A stretch of DNA of 64,000 nt from Insolitispirillum peregrinum (GCF_042665255.1 NZ_JBHTCD010000027.1); one strand, 5' to 3'. Positions 9,118 through 18,382 are shown, counted from the stretch's first letter. Translations and numbers: made by a program. The notes: generated by a model not told the origin, from the letters alone.

Positions 9118-11463
9118 GTCTTCCCCACGCCCGTGGGGGTGTTTCCGCCATCACTATCGATCATGCCCGCCAGATAGCGTCTTCCCCACGCCCGTGGGGG
9201 TGTTTCCATCTGCGGCGAGCTGAGGTCGGGATGTGCTTTGTCTTCCCCACGCCCGTGGGGGTGTTTCCGCCACAAAGGTTTCTACGAGCGCCCGGATGCG
9301 GTCTTCCCCACGCCCGTGGGGGTGTTTCTGGCAGCCTTGTCCCAGTCCGCGCCGATCCACTGTCTTCCCCACGCCCGTGGGGGTGTTTCTCCGTCATTAG
9401 TTACTTTGACAATTATGGAGTTGTCTTCCCCACGCCCGTGGGGGTGTTTCCGGCTTCCGCAAGCGCGGAAGGGGGAAGTGATGGTCTTCCCCACGCCCGT
9501 GGGGGTGTTTCCCGCTGCGAGGCGCTTCGCCAGAGCCACCGGCAGTCTTCCCCACGCCCGTGGGGGTGTTTCCGCGACAGCGACCACAACCGAGCCGACG
9601 GTACCGTCTTCCCCACGCCCGTGGGGGTGTTTCCGGACTGCCAGCGGTGATCTGGTCCATAGGGTGGTCTTCCCCACGCCCGTGGGGGTGTTTCCTGGCG
9701 GCGGTGACGGTGACGCGGGCGGCTGAGGTCTTCCCCACGCCCGTGGGGGTGTTTCCCCGTGGGATAGGTTTCAGGCGGCTGAAAATGCGTCTTCCCCACG
9801 CCCGTGGGGGTGTTTCCACACGTCCAGACAAGAATTCCAGCTTGCTTGGGTCTTCCCCACGCCCGTGGGGGTGTTTCCAGCAAAAAGACGGGCATATGTG
9901 GTTCGGCTGAGTCTTCCCCACGCCCGTGGGGGTGTTTCCAGGGGGGGGAGTCATGACGGCACATCACCGACGTCTTCCCCACGCCCGTGGGGGTGTTTCC
10001 GTCGGCAAAAATAGGCCCGGCGTCTGGTCGGAGTCTTCCCCACGCCCGTGGGGGTGTTTCTCAATCGAGCCCTTGCCATTTTGTCCGCTGGAGGTCTTCC
10101 CCACGCCCGTGGGGGTGTTTCTGCCTCTTTCCGTGCCCCGCGCAAAATTGCGGGGTCTTCCCCACGCCCGTGGGGGTGTTTCCGTGGCGTCTGTCCGGTG
10201 GATCAGCGTGTCTTGGTCTTCCCCACGCCCGTGGGGGTGTTTCCCCGCTCGCATTGCCCTCCCAGGACCGTCAGGCGTCTTCCCCACGCCCGTGGGGGTG
10301 TTTCCGGGTCGGGGGCTAACCATGGCTGCCCCCTGGAGTCTTCCCCACGCCCGTGGGGGTGTTTCTCGCTGCCTATGCCCTGCAGCATGGCCTGACCAGT
10401 CTTCCCCACGCCCGTGGGGGTGTTTCTTGTTGGCTCCACGGAGGGTCAAAGGCTGATACGTCTTCCCCACGCCCGTGGGGGTGTTTCCAGACTGTTGCGC
10501 GAGATTGCGGCGGCGTGGAAGTCTTCCCCACGCCCGTGGGGGTGTTTCCCAGATACCCCGCTGCGCGGTGCATCTGGCTCGGTCTTCCCCACGCCCGTGG
10601 GGGTGTTTCTGTGCAGGCGCTGTTGCAGTCCATGCAGGGCTGGTCTTCCCCACGCCCGTGAGGGTGTTTCCCAGCAATTGTCAATATGAATTGCGTGCTG
10701 GCCGTCTTCCCCACGCCCGTGGGGGTGTTTCCGCCAAGGCATGAGCGGCAGCCGCAGTCTCTGAGTCTTCCCCACGCCCGTGGGGGTGTTTCCGTGCCGT
10801 AGTTCGAGGCGCCAAGCCCGGGGACGTCTTCCCCACGCCCGTGGGGGTGTTTCTAGGTACATCGGTTCCTCGAATCTGTGTACGGAGTCTTCCCCACGCC
10901 CGTGGGGGTGTTTCCTTGATCGCATGTTCGATGTGCTTCAGGTAATGGTCTTCCCCACGCCCGTGGGGGTGTTTCTTCGAGTGACGGCACCTTATTTCCT
11001 TGCAAATAGTCTTCCCCACGCCCGTGGGGGTGTTTCTCTACCCCGCGCCGGAGATGGTGTGCCGGCCCCGTCTTCCCCACGCCCGTGGGGGTGTTTCTGT
11101 GGGATATCATTGACGATGAAGATAGTTTCAGTCTTCCCCACGCCCGTGGGGGTGTTTCCGAGGTCTGCGCCCTTATCGGCCTTGTGCTGGCGTCTTCCCC
11201 ACGCCCGTGGGGGTGTTTCTGTGACGATTCCCGTGGGGTGCGCTGGATCGGCGTCTTCCCCACGCCCGTGGGGGTGTTTCCACCGTCAACCTGACTGTGA
11301 GGGGCAATCTGCCGTCTTCCCCACGCCTGTGGGGGTGTTTCTTGGGAAAGCGGGATCAAGAATTGCGTCTTGACGTCTTCCCCACGCCTGTGGGGGTGTT
11401 TCCGTCTTGATACCTTTAGGTCAAGACTCGGGGAAGTCTTCACCACACGCTTGGATGCGTATC
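9118..11463 (+). CRISPR. Type I-E CRISPR array, 38 intact repeats plus one decayed terminal repeat
   Basis: Repeats recur every 61 bp without exception from 9118: 28 conserved bases and 33 further bases, equivalent to a 29-bp repeat with 32-bp spacers. The repeat starts GTCTTCCCCACGCCCGTG and ends GTGTTTC; it forms the stem CCCCACG/CGTGGGG around a central CC. It has the orientation and length of the E. coli I-E repeat. Thirty-five repeats are identical. Repeat 26 (10643) has a G-to-A change in the stem, and repeats 37 and 38 (11314, 11375) share a C-to-T change. Leader next to cas2, decay at the far end: newest spacers are at 9146. Spacer targets were not identifiable by eye. Confidence 0.98.
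11436..11463 (+). repeat. Degenerate terminal CRISPR repeat
   Basis: Exactly 61 bp after repeat 38 a 28-base stretch matches the repeat at 20 positions (GTCTTC at the start, TC at the end), with the stem destroyed. It marks the trailer end of the array. The preceding 33-base 'spacer' (11403-11435) contains the inverted pair GTCTTGA/TCAAGAC. Confidence 0.75.
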
Positions 11464-11507
11464 TCTTCCTGCGCAACCTCTTCCCTACATGGCTTTTCCC
11501 CACATCC

Positions 11508-14500
11508 CTATAACCCCATCCCCTGCTCCGACCCGCGCCCCTTCTGCTGCCCGGCAACCTTGGCCCGGCCAGCGATAACCGCCTTCACCCCGTCCATCGC
11601 ACCGGCCAGAGCCTTGGCCTTTGGCTCGGCGAGCTGGATGTCGGCTTTGGCCGGGACGTGGTGCAGGGTCTGTTTCAGGTCGCGCAGGGTGTACTTGCTG
11701 CCGCTGGTCAGGATGATGGCGGTGCTGGCGCGGTCCTCGGGCCTGAGCGTTTTCCAGTGCTCGGCGGCGGTGTGCAGGTCGTAGGCCACCACCACCGTCT
11801 TTGCCGTCCGGACGTCGCCCAGCACGGTCAGCATTGGCCTTTGACCCTGCACGCGGAAATGGCCGATGCCGGTCATCAGGCTGAAGCACTTCACCTCTCC
11901 CTTGTCGTCCCGTGCTGGCACAATCACCGCTGCCGCCCGGTCGCCGGTGGTGGAGAGGTTGGCCAGCCGGATGTGCTCGGCTGCGGGCATGGTGCGCAGC
12001 TCGCCAATGGACAGCGGGCCGATGCGGATGCTGTCCTTGTCGGTCGGGACGGCAGACAGCGGCGTCCCTTGCTCCCAGCCCTGTCGCAGGTCGGTGGCGT
12101 CGAGGCGGCGGCGGTCGGCGGCGTGCAGGGTGGCGCGGGGGCCGAGGGCCTGTGCGCTGGCTTCGGCGTACAGGCGGCTGGTTTCGGCTTTCACACCGCT
12201 GTCGGCGATGTCCTTGCCCATCACCGTCGCCACCAGTCGGCGGATGGAGCCGGTCTTGCGGCCCACCATGTCCAGCCAGCGCAGGCCGCTGCCGTTGGCG
12301 TCGGTCAGGATGGCGATGTGCGAGGTGGCGGCGCGGTAAATCCGAGCGCCAACGGTGGCGGTGCGCAGGGTCCAGCCGTGACGCTCGCCGACGCTTTCCA
12401 TCACCTTGCACGGGTCCACCAGATGCTCCGACTTGACCGTTTTGGCCCGCTCGCGGCGGCTGGTGATCTGCTGCAATACCTCGCGGGCCTCGTCGCGGTC
12501 CTGACGACGGAGCCAGTCTTCAAAACTGACCGGGAACGGGTTGGCCTTTTGCAAGGCTTCCCCGTCGCGGCGGGAGGCCTTGCGGATGGCCGTCCGCTGC
12601 GCCTTGGCCGAGCGGTCGGCCCGTGCCTCGACCTGTCGGCGCTGTGCCGGCGTTTTCAGCCGGCTGGCCTGCTCGCGCTCGCTGGCCAGTGTGGTGTCAA
12701 CCTCGGCCAGAGCCTTGTCGCGGGCGGTGCGCAACACCGCCATCTCCACTGCCAGTCTGGCCGAGTGGGCCTTCTTGTCGGCTTCATACTCGGCGTGCAG
12801 GCTGGCCTTGCTGTGGGCGGGCTCCCAGTCCTGACGGGAGGACACGCCCTCTTTCGCCTGCTCCGGCGCTTGTTCCGGTTGCCTCTCCCCCTGAAGGGGT
12901 TGCGGCTGGTGCTGCTCGGCAGCCAGAGGCAGCGAAGATGCTGCCGTTTTGGTCATCACCCGCGCCATCTGGCGGGCCATCTCGCGCCAGTCGGCGGCGG
13001 TTTCGCGGGCGGAGAAGATCACTGCCTCATGCTTTTGCCGGGTCAGCGCCACATAGGCGGCGGCGTCGCGGTTGGCTTTGGTGTGATGGACATAAACCCG
13101 GTCGATGGTCGCGCCCTGGCTTTTGTAGGTGGTCCCGGCGTAGCCAGCGGCAAAGCCGCCAAAGCGGGCCTTGCCGGTGAGCGGGATGGCAACGGTGGTG
13201 CCGTCCTTCAGGCGGGCGTACATCCTGCCGCGTCCCCAGCCGGTCACCGTGCCCCGGCTGCCGTTGGCTACGCCGATCATTTTGTTCGTGGCGGTGAACA
13301 AAATGTCCGAGCCGATCCCCAGTGTCTGTTCGCCCCGGTCGGTGGCCAGCGGGCGGGCGTCGGTGACTACTCCGGTGCTGATCAGGTGGCGGGTGATCTC
13401 GCTGTTGAACCACGCCACATCGGCATTGGCGTAGGTGGCGATGAACTGGTCATGGTCAGGATGAGCAGCGCGGTCGCTCTTCCACCGCTCCAGCAGGGCT
13501 TCACGGGCCTCGGCGTCGGTGCCGGTGATGTGCAGGCGGCCCGTCTCGGCATAGATCTTCATCCCCTGCTCGAATTCGCCACGGGAGAAGTGGGTGGCGG
13601 CCTTGTTCTGCTCGGCCTCTTTCTGGCGGGTGATGACGGTCAATTCACCAGCCGGGTAACGCTGCCCCAAATCGGCGAACAGGCCGCCGCGCTCGACGGC
13701 GGGCAACTGGCGGTCATCGCCGACCATCAGGATTTTCGCCCCGCGCTCGGCAGCCAGCTCCAGCAGGGTCTTCATCCGGTCGTTGGACACCATCCCCGCT
13801 TCGTCGAGGATCAAAACGGTGTTGGCGTCCCAGTCCAGCAGGCCCTTTTTGGCCGCGTACAGGATGCTGTCCACCGTCTTGCCCTCCGCGAAGCCGTCGG
13901 CAATCATCGCCTGCGCCACGATGTTGGTCGGGGCCAGCCCGATCACCCGATGGCCGCTGTCCCGGTGGGCCTCCATCCAGGCGCTCATCATGTAGCTCTT
14001 GCCGGTCCCGGCGCGGCCTTGCACCACCCCGATGCCGTTGGCCTGCAACCCGCGCCGGAAGGCGTCGAGCTGGTCCGGTCGCATGGTGCGTTTGGCAATT
14101 GCTGCCTCAATGGCGACGGGGTCCAGCCGTTTGGCTGGTTGGCTGCGCAGCGTGGCGGCGGCGGTCCGTGCCTGCTCCTCTTCGGCCAGCACCTCACGGC
14201 TCGTGAAGCGGGCCAGCGTGCGCTTGCCGGGAAGCTCTTCGGCCACCAGATGGACCGCCTGGCGGAACAGCTCGGCTTTGGTCCGGTCCTGCTGGTCGGG
14301 GGGGACGTATTCTTTCAGGTAAGCATCAATGTCGCGCTCGGTGAACACCGCCTTGTCGCGGGTCAGCTCTTGCAGGATGGTCGCCACCTCCTGCGCTTGG
14401 GCGCGGCTGTCCTCCTGATAGGGGCCGAGGCGGCTGCTGGTTTCAGCGGCTGACAGGGTGAAGGAGGCTTTGGCGTGGGTGTCGCTGACCGTTTCGCTGA

Positions 14501-15209
14501 TCACAAAGCCTTCGCGCTCGGCAGGCTCAAGGCGCAGGCTGACCAGCCGCAGGGTGTCGTGGATCTCCTGCCAGCTTTGGGCCTGATCGAGCCTGTCCTT
14601 CAGGGCTTCGTTGTCGCGCAGATACCGTTCGAGGGAGACTTCGCCGGTGAAGCGTTCGACCTTTTTCGCCCCCTCGGAGAGAGAGCGCAGGAGCTGGCGG
14701 TCCTTGACCTCAATGATGAACGCCTCTTCGTTGACGTATTCGACCACATGCGGGCCCCGGTCGTGGGTCCAGCCCTGAGCCAGCTCGATTTCGCGGCAGG
14801 TGCGGTCAAGGGTGTAATAGTCGCCGCGTGGGTGGTGGACGCGGAAGGTTTCCGGGTGAACGCGATTGATCGCCACATGCACATGCATGTCCGGGGTGTC
14901 GTTGTGGACGGCAGCAATGTACTGGTGGCCCTCGAAGCCAAGGGCCTTCAGTTGGGCGCGGACGGCCTCTTCCGCCTGCTCCGGGGTGGGCTTCTCGAAC
15001 TCCGGCCACGACAGGATCAAATGGTATAGCGGGTCATTGGCCCGGCTGTTGACGTCGGCCACCGCCTGCATCTCTTCGGCAGCGGTTTCAAGCGTCGAGA
15101 CGCCGCCGAAGAAGGTGTGGACGGCCTTGTGGGCCTGCTCGATGTACTCTTGCAGGCCGACAAAGCCCCGGCCTCCGCCTTCCGGGGCCGGAATGCGTTT
15201 GGCAATCAT
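11508..15209 (-). CDS. MOBP-type relaxase fused to RecD-like helicase (TraI/LPD7-type)
   Basis: This large protein (1233 residues from ATG 15209; an in-frame start at 15260 would add 17) nicks plasmid DNA at oriT and unwinds it for transfer. Residues 102-115 read HNDTPDMHVHVAIN, the HxD...HxH...N metal motif of MOBP relaxases. A helicase follows with Walker A GRAGTGKS (398-405) and DEAG (469-472). The C-terminal third, after a charged Arg/Ala/Glu-rich coiled stretch, resembles the LPD7 polyvalent-protein domain. It is last in the MobC-BroN-relaxase operon. No mating-pore genes are in view, so the element appears mobilizable rather than self-transmissible. Confidence 0.85.
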   Translation of the reverse strand: MIAKRIPAPEGGGRGFVGLQEYIEQAHKAVHTFFGGVSTLETAAEEMQAVADVNSRANDPLYHLILSWPEFEKPTPEQAEEAVRAQLKALGFEGHQYIAAVHNDTPDMHVHVAINRVHPETFRVHHPRGDYYTLDRTCREIELAQGWTHDRGPHVVEYVNEEAFIIEVKDRQLLRSLSEGAKKVERFTGEVSLERYLRDNEALKDRLDQAQSWQEIHDTLRLVSLRLEPAEREGFVISETVSDTHAKASFTLSAAETSSRLGPYQEDSRAQAQEVATILQELTRDKAVFTERDIDAYLKEYVPPDQQDRTKAELFRQAVHLVAEELPGKRTLARFTSREVLAEEEQARTAAATLRSQPAKRLDPVAIEAAIAKRTMRPDQLDAFRRGLQANGIGVVQGRAGTGKSYMMSAWMEAHRDSGHRVIGLAPTNIVAQAMIADGFAEGKTVDSILYAAKKGLLDWDANTVLILDEAGMVSNDRMKTLLELAAERGAKILMVGDDRQLPAVERGGLFADLGQRYPAGELTVITRQKEAEQNKAATHFSRGEFEQGMKIYAETGRLHITGTDAEAREALLERWKSDRAAHPDHDQFIATYANADVAWFNSEITRHLISTGVVTDARPLATDRGEQTLGIGSDILFTATNKMIGVANGSRGTVTGWGRGRMYARLKDGTTVAIPLTGKARFGGFAAGYAGTTYKSQGATIDRVYVHHTKANRDAAAYVALTRQKHEAVIFSARETAADWREMARQMARVMTKTAASSLPLAAEQHQPQPLQGERQPEQAPEQAKEGVSSRQDWEPAHSKASLHAEYEADKKAHSARLAVEMAVLRTARDKALAEVDTTLASEREQASRLKTPAQRRQVEARADRSAKAQRTAIRKASRRDGEALQKANPFPVSFEDWLRRQDRDEAREVLQQITSRRERAKTVKSEHLVDPCKVMESVGERHGWTLRTATVGARIYRAATSHIAILTDANGSGLRWLDMVGRKTGSIRRLVATVMGKDIADSGVKAETSRLYAEASAQALGPRATLHAADRRRLDATDLRQGWEQGTPLSAVPTDKDSIRIGPLSIGELRTMPAAEHIRLANLSTTGDRAAAVIVPARDDKGEVKCFSLMTGIGHFRVQGQRPMLTVLGDVRTAKTVVVAYDLHTAAEHWKTLRPEDRASTAIILTSGSKYTLRDLKQTLHHVPAKADIQLAEPKAKALAGAMDGVKAVIAGRAKVAGQQKGRGSEQGMGL

Positions 15210-15295
15210 GGGTGATTCCACTGGATGGTCGGGGGGATGGAGGGGGTGGCGTTTCACCACCCCCTCTCGGCGGGCAGCGATGTGGTGTGCCGCGA

Positions 15296-15934
15296 TTACG
15301 CCGGAGCCTGTTCAGCGTCCTGCTTCTGCCCAACGTTGATGCGGATGTGCTCAACGTAAGCCGTGGTGGTTTCTGCCACTGTGGCAATAAGCTGAGTGTC
15401 AAAGCCCTGCCTGATCAGGCGTTCAATGGTGAACCACAGGCGGTTTCTTTCGAGCACCAGCGTGTTTTGCAGGGCGTTTCTCTTCCGCGTCTCTTCAAGG
15501 TCATTCAAGGCATTGATGTGTTGCTGTTGCAGGTTCGCCAGTTCCTTCAGGAGTTTCAGCTCGCGTTCGCTGGGTCCCTGCTCCGGGGTTGCTTCACGGC
15601 CAACAGCATATTTCCCGGTCTTGCGGATGGTGGGCAAAACCTGAGAGGTCACCCATTTCTTGAACTGCCGCGCCTCCGGCTTGCGACTGCGAAAGATGAG
15701 GCTGTAAAGACCGCTCTCGTTGATGATCGTGAGCTGCTGCACTTGGGGTGAAGCGATACCCTCCCTATTGGTTAGGGTATCCTTCTCGTCCTCATCCAGT
15801 CGCTCGGCTGCCTTGCTCGGATTGGAAAGCTCCAGTACGCGGCAGACATCAGCCAGGACAAACCATAGCTCCCCTTCCTGATCCAGAACGCGAACCGGGA
15901 AGCCTTCAAAATCAAACGGGGTCATGTCGCTCAT
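15296..15934 (-). CDS. Bro-N domain protein (phage antirepressor-like)
   Basis: The 212-residue product starts with a Bro-N domain (about 1-110): FPVRVLDQEGELWFVLADVC, a glutamate-rich central segment, and GLYSLIFRSRKPEARQFKKWV. Bro-N proteins of phages and viruses bind DNA and often act as antirepressors. A coiled-coil segment (about 120-175) and an acidic tail follow. The gene overlaps the mobC-like stop by one base (TGATG) and precedes the relaxase by 86 bp, so it lies inside the mobilization operon. A role in relaxosome regulation is inference; it could simply be a phage-derived passenger. Confidence 0.85.
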   Translation of the reverse strand: MSDMTPFDFEGFPVRVLDQEGELWFVLADVCRVLELSNPSKAAERLDEDEKDTLTNREGIASPQVQQLTIINESGLYSLIFRSRKPEARQFKKWVTSQVLPTIRKTGKYAVGREATPEQGPSERELKLLKELANLQQQHINALNDLEETRKRNALQNTLVLERNRLWFTIERLIRQGFDTQLIATVAETTTAYVEHIRINVGQKQDAEQAPA

Positions 15935-16419
15935 CAGTCTTCTCCCTGTGAGAAAGGTGCGCCAAGCCGCTCGGCCTGGCTGTTGAGGGTGATGGTTGCC
16001 GCCTCCAGGGCGGCAAGGATGTCACGCACGGAAGCCAGCTCGCCGCCCATTGGCAGGCGGGCGATGGTCAGCATCTGGCCTTTGCCCTTAAAGACGCCAT
16101 CGCCGTGTTCCATCCATGTTTTCAAAAGGTTGCCGAGGCGGGCAATGTCGGCGCGGGTCTTTTTGACCTCGGCCAGAGCCTCGGCTGCCGCGCCAATCGC
16201 CACCACCGACGGCGGGCGTTTGCGGCGAAGGGCAGCGGTGCGCATCAGTCTGGGCAGTGTCATTCGGGCATTGGCCGAGGCCGTGGGCGGTAGTCGCTCG
16301 TTCCACTGCTCGGCCTGTTCCGTCAGCGTCGCCCATTCTTCCGGGGACAGCCGCACAGACACTTTGTGCGGTCGTGCCCGGCATCCAGAGCGGGGCTTGC
16401 CGTCTCCTTTTCGCGCCAT
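15934..16419 (-). CDS. mobC: MobC-like relaxosome accessory protein
   Basis: The 161-residue protein has a basic N-terminus, then KVSVRLSPEEWATLTEQAEQW, which fits a ribbon-helix-helix start, and later KKTRADIARLGNLLKTW, resembling the 'eL.r.GnNLNQ' segment of MobC proteins. MobC proteins bind oriT and help the relaxase nick. It is the first gene of the minus-strand mobilization operon and faces the repeat-rich region that probably contains oriT. The family call rests on motif resemblance and context. Confidence 0.65.
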   Translation of the reverse strand: MARKGDGKPRSGCRARPHKVSVRLSPEEWATLTEQAEQWNERLPPTASANARMTLPRLMRTAALRRKRPPSVVAIGAAAEALAEVKKTRADIARLGNLLKTWMEHGDGVFKGKGQMLTIARLPMGGELASVRDILAALEAATITLNSQAERLGAPFSQGED

Positions 16420-16774
16420 GTCGCATCCCTTTTCCTGCCGTATCCGAAAAGCCCCCCGCAGGGGTAACGACAGGGGACGGACGCCAACGGGCCTACCCTG
16501 TCGTTATTTTGTTTGACGGCAGGAAGTATAAAACAAGAGTAATGGCGTCGTCCTGCAAATAGACTGCGACACTCTGCGACACTCTGCGACAACGTAACTT
16601 TTTTTATGGGGAACTTTGCGACACTCTGCGACGAATTCATTTTTTCATTGAAACTCTGCGACACTTTGCGACACTCTGCGACAGGAGGTTATATATTCTG
16701 ATTGACCGACTTTAAGGCGGTTATGTGTTAGACATGTCTGGCATCTGTGCTCGCATCATATTCATGGGAATACA
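16420..16774. other. Divergent intergenic region between mobC and the serine recombinase; oriT candidate
   Basis: This 355-bp region separates divergent genes. The inverted pair GCAGGA (16519-16524)/TCCTGC (16551-16556), flanked by TTTG and AAA, lies near the mobC start; TCCTGC resembles the core of IncP-type nic sites. That makes 16510-16560 the most plausible oriT. An eight-copy phased repeat follows (separate entry). The remainder up to the recombinase start is AT-rich and probably holds its promoter. Confidence 0.35.
16564..16683 (+). repeat. Eight phased copies of a YTGCGACA repeat in 3+2+3 groups
   Basis: Copies start at 16564, 16574 and 16584; then 16616 and 16626; then 16656, 16666 and 16676. 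Within groups the spacing is exactly 10 bp; between groups it is 32 and 30 bp. The 10-bp unit is (C/T)TGCGACACT, and the separators are AT-rich. All copies therefore fall on roughly one face of the helix, as in a cooperative protein-binding site. Possible roles are a relaxosome or recombinase accessory site, an iteron array, or an operator for either flanking gene. Confidence 0.85.
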
Positions 16775-18313
16775 ATGACACCCCCCATCATCCGCATTGC
16801 GGTGTATGCCCGCTACTCCTCCGACATCCAGTCTCCGACCAGCGTTGCCGACCAGATCGCAGCGTGCAGGGCGTTTATCGAGAAGATCTTTCTTTCAGAG
16901 GCTGTAGAGGTGACTGTGTTCGAGGATGCTGGATTGTCCGGGGCAACCATGCACCCGCGGGCAGGCATCCAGCGCCTGATCCGTCACGTTCAGGCCGAGC
17001 AGGTTGATGTGGTGGTGGCCGAGGGCATTGATCGCCTGTCGCGGTCGATTGCCGATATGGCCGTGCTCTTTGACCTGCTGGTACATTCTGGTACGCGCCT
17101 GATTACCATCCACGAGCACGAAGTATCCGACCTCCACGTCGGAATGAAGGGCACCATGAACAAACTGTTTCTGAAAGACCTCAAGGCCCGTATCCGGCGC
17201 GGGCAAGCCGCCCGCGCAGAACAAGGCCGGGTGATGGGGCCAGCATCATTCGGTTATCGCGTGGTGAAAGTGATGGCAGACGGTGAAGTGGTCAGCGGCG
17301 TCAAGCGGGTTGATCCAGACGAGGCAGAAATCATCCGCCATATCTTTCAGCGGGTTGCCGCCGGAGACAGCGTCGCCAGCGTCACTGCCGAGATGAATGA
17401 GCGGAAAATCCCGCGCCGCCGCGCCGCCAAGTGGCAGGAATCAATGGTTTACAGGACCCTTACCAACCCCATTTACAAAGGGGAGGTTATCTATCAGCGC
17501 ACCACCAAGAGCCGTGATCCCCTGACCGGCAAGCTGCACACCCAGCGGGTGCCTCCATCAGACTGGGTGCGCAGCCAGAATGAAGAGTTGCGCATAGTCA
17601 GCGATGAGCTGTGGCGTGAAGTCCAGGTGCGCATGGTTGCGGGTAAAGGGAAGGCTGTCCGTCCTCTCAAGGAATTTGCCAGGCATCAGCGCGTGCTGAC
17701 CGATTATGTCTTCTGCGGTGCCTGTGGGGCGGTCAAGCATGTCGCCCATGAGGGACGTTACGTTTGCTCAAACAACCGATATTACCGCAGTTGCGCGAAC
17801 GCACGCGGCACCAAGGAGGACGCTGCCCGCGAAGCCCTGTTTGCGGCTTTGGAAAAGACCGTGAAGCGCCTGCCACCCCTGCGGCCTTCGATCCTGAAGG
17901 CTTACGATGCCGATATTCGGCGGAGGCATGACCTCGACCGTCGGCGAGCCGAAGTTGCCGACCGCATCGACCGGCTGATGCAGGCCGTCGAAGACGGTGT
18001 TGATGTTGCCTCCGCAGTGGAGCGCATCAAGGCGCTCCAGGTGGAGGCAACGAAGCTCGCCAAGACGATCAATTTCGAGGCAATCCCCCGCATCGGGACT
18101 GATCTGGAAATCCGTGATGGCCTACTGCTCGGGCTGGACCGGCTTCGCTCTGAAACCGAGCGCGAGCCGGTGCGGGAGATGCTGTTGATCCTCAAACCGC
18201 GCATCGTCATGACCCCGATCAGTGGCCAGTATCGGGGCGAGGCGATCTCGATTCAGGTGTCAAAAGAGGTCGATCCATGGGCGCGGCTGTGGATACAAAT
18301 GAATAAGGGGTAA
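16775..18313 (+). CDS. Large serine recombinase (site-specific integrase)
   Basis: The 512-residue protein has an N-terminal resolvase domain (YARYSSDIQS with the catalytic serine at about S15, and EGIDRLSRS near 85-93). A recombinase DNA-binding domain (about 165-290) and a zinc-ribbon-like segment with CGACG and later Cys residues (about 315-345) follow, then a C-terminal coiled coil. This is the large serine integrase/transposase layout that catalyses unidirectional insertion of mobile elements, and it is the likely integrase of this island. No clear att direct repeat was found by eye. Confidence 0.93.
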   Translation: MTPPIIRIAVYARYSSDIQSPTSVADQIAACRAFIEKIFLSEAVEVTVFEDAGLSGATMHPRAGIQRLIRHVQAEQVDVVVAEGIDRLSRSIADMAVLFDLLVHSGTRLITIHEHEVSDLHVGMKGTMNKLFLKDLKARIRRGQAARAEQGRVMGPASFGYRVVKVMADGEVVSGVKRVDPDEAEIIRHIFQRVAAGDSVASVTAEMNERKIPRRRAAKWQESMVYRTLTNPIYKGEVIYQRTTKSRDPLTGKLHTQRVPPSDWVRSQNEELRIVSDELWREVQVRMVAGKGKAVRPLKEFARHQRVLTDYVFCGACGAVKHVAHEGRYVCSNNRYYRSCANARGTKEDAAREALFAALEKTVKRLPPLRPSILKAYDADIRRRHDLDRRRAEVADRIDRLMQAVEDGVDVASAVERIKALQVEATKLAKTINFEAIPRIGTDLEIRDGLLLGLDRLRSETEREPVREMLLILKPRIVMTPISGQYRGEAISIQVSKEVDPWARLWIQMNKG

Positions 18314-18382
18314 TGGACCAGGTAACAGAGCCGGAGAGCAGGTGCCCCCCGGCTTTGTCACTCATCACCCGCTTTAAGCGTA

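Noticed and set aside
8961..11373. Many open frames with repeated VFPTPVGVFP, SSPRPWGCF or GNTPTGVGKT peptides
   Set aside because: They are translations of the CRISPR repeat, which has no stop in several frames; the 61-bp unit shifts frame every repeat. No ribosome binding sites or protein-like composition.
9118..11463. Self-targeting spacers
   Set aside because: No spacer obviously matched the rest of the window by eye, but I could not do an exhaustive comparison, so no claim is made. A BLASTN of the spacers against the genome would settle it.
11658..14453. 931-codon plus-strand frame opposite the relaxase gene
   Set aside because: A GC-rich antisense shadow: the opposite strand has clear relaxase and helicase motifs, and this frame has no recognisable domain.
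15296..16419. Idea that the Bro-N or MobC-like genes encode anti-CRISPR or Aca proteins
   Set aside because: Their domains fit antirepressor and relaxosome roles; nothing in the sequence indicates anti-CRISPR activity.
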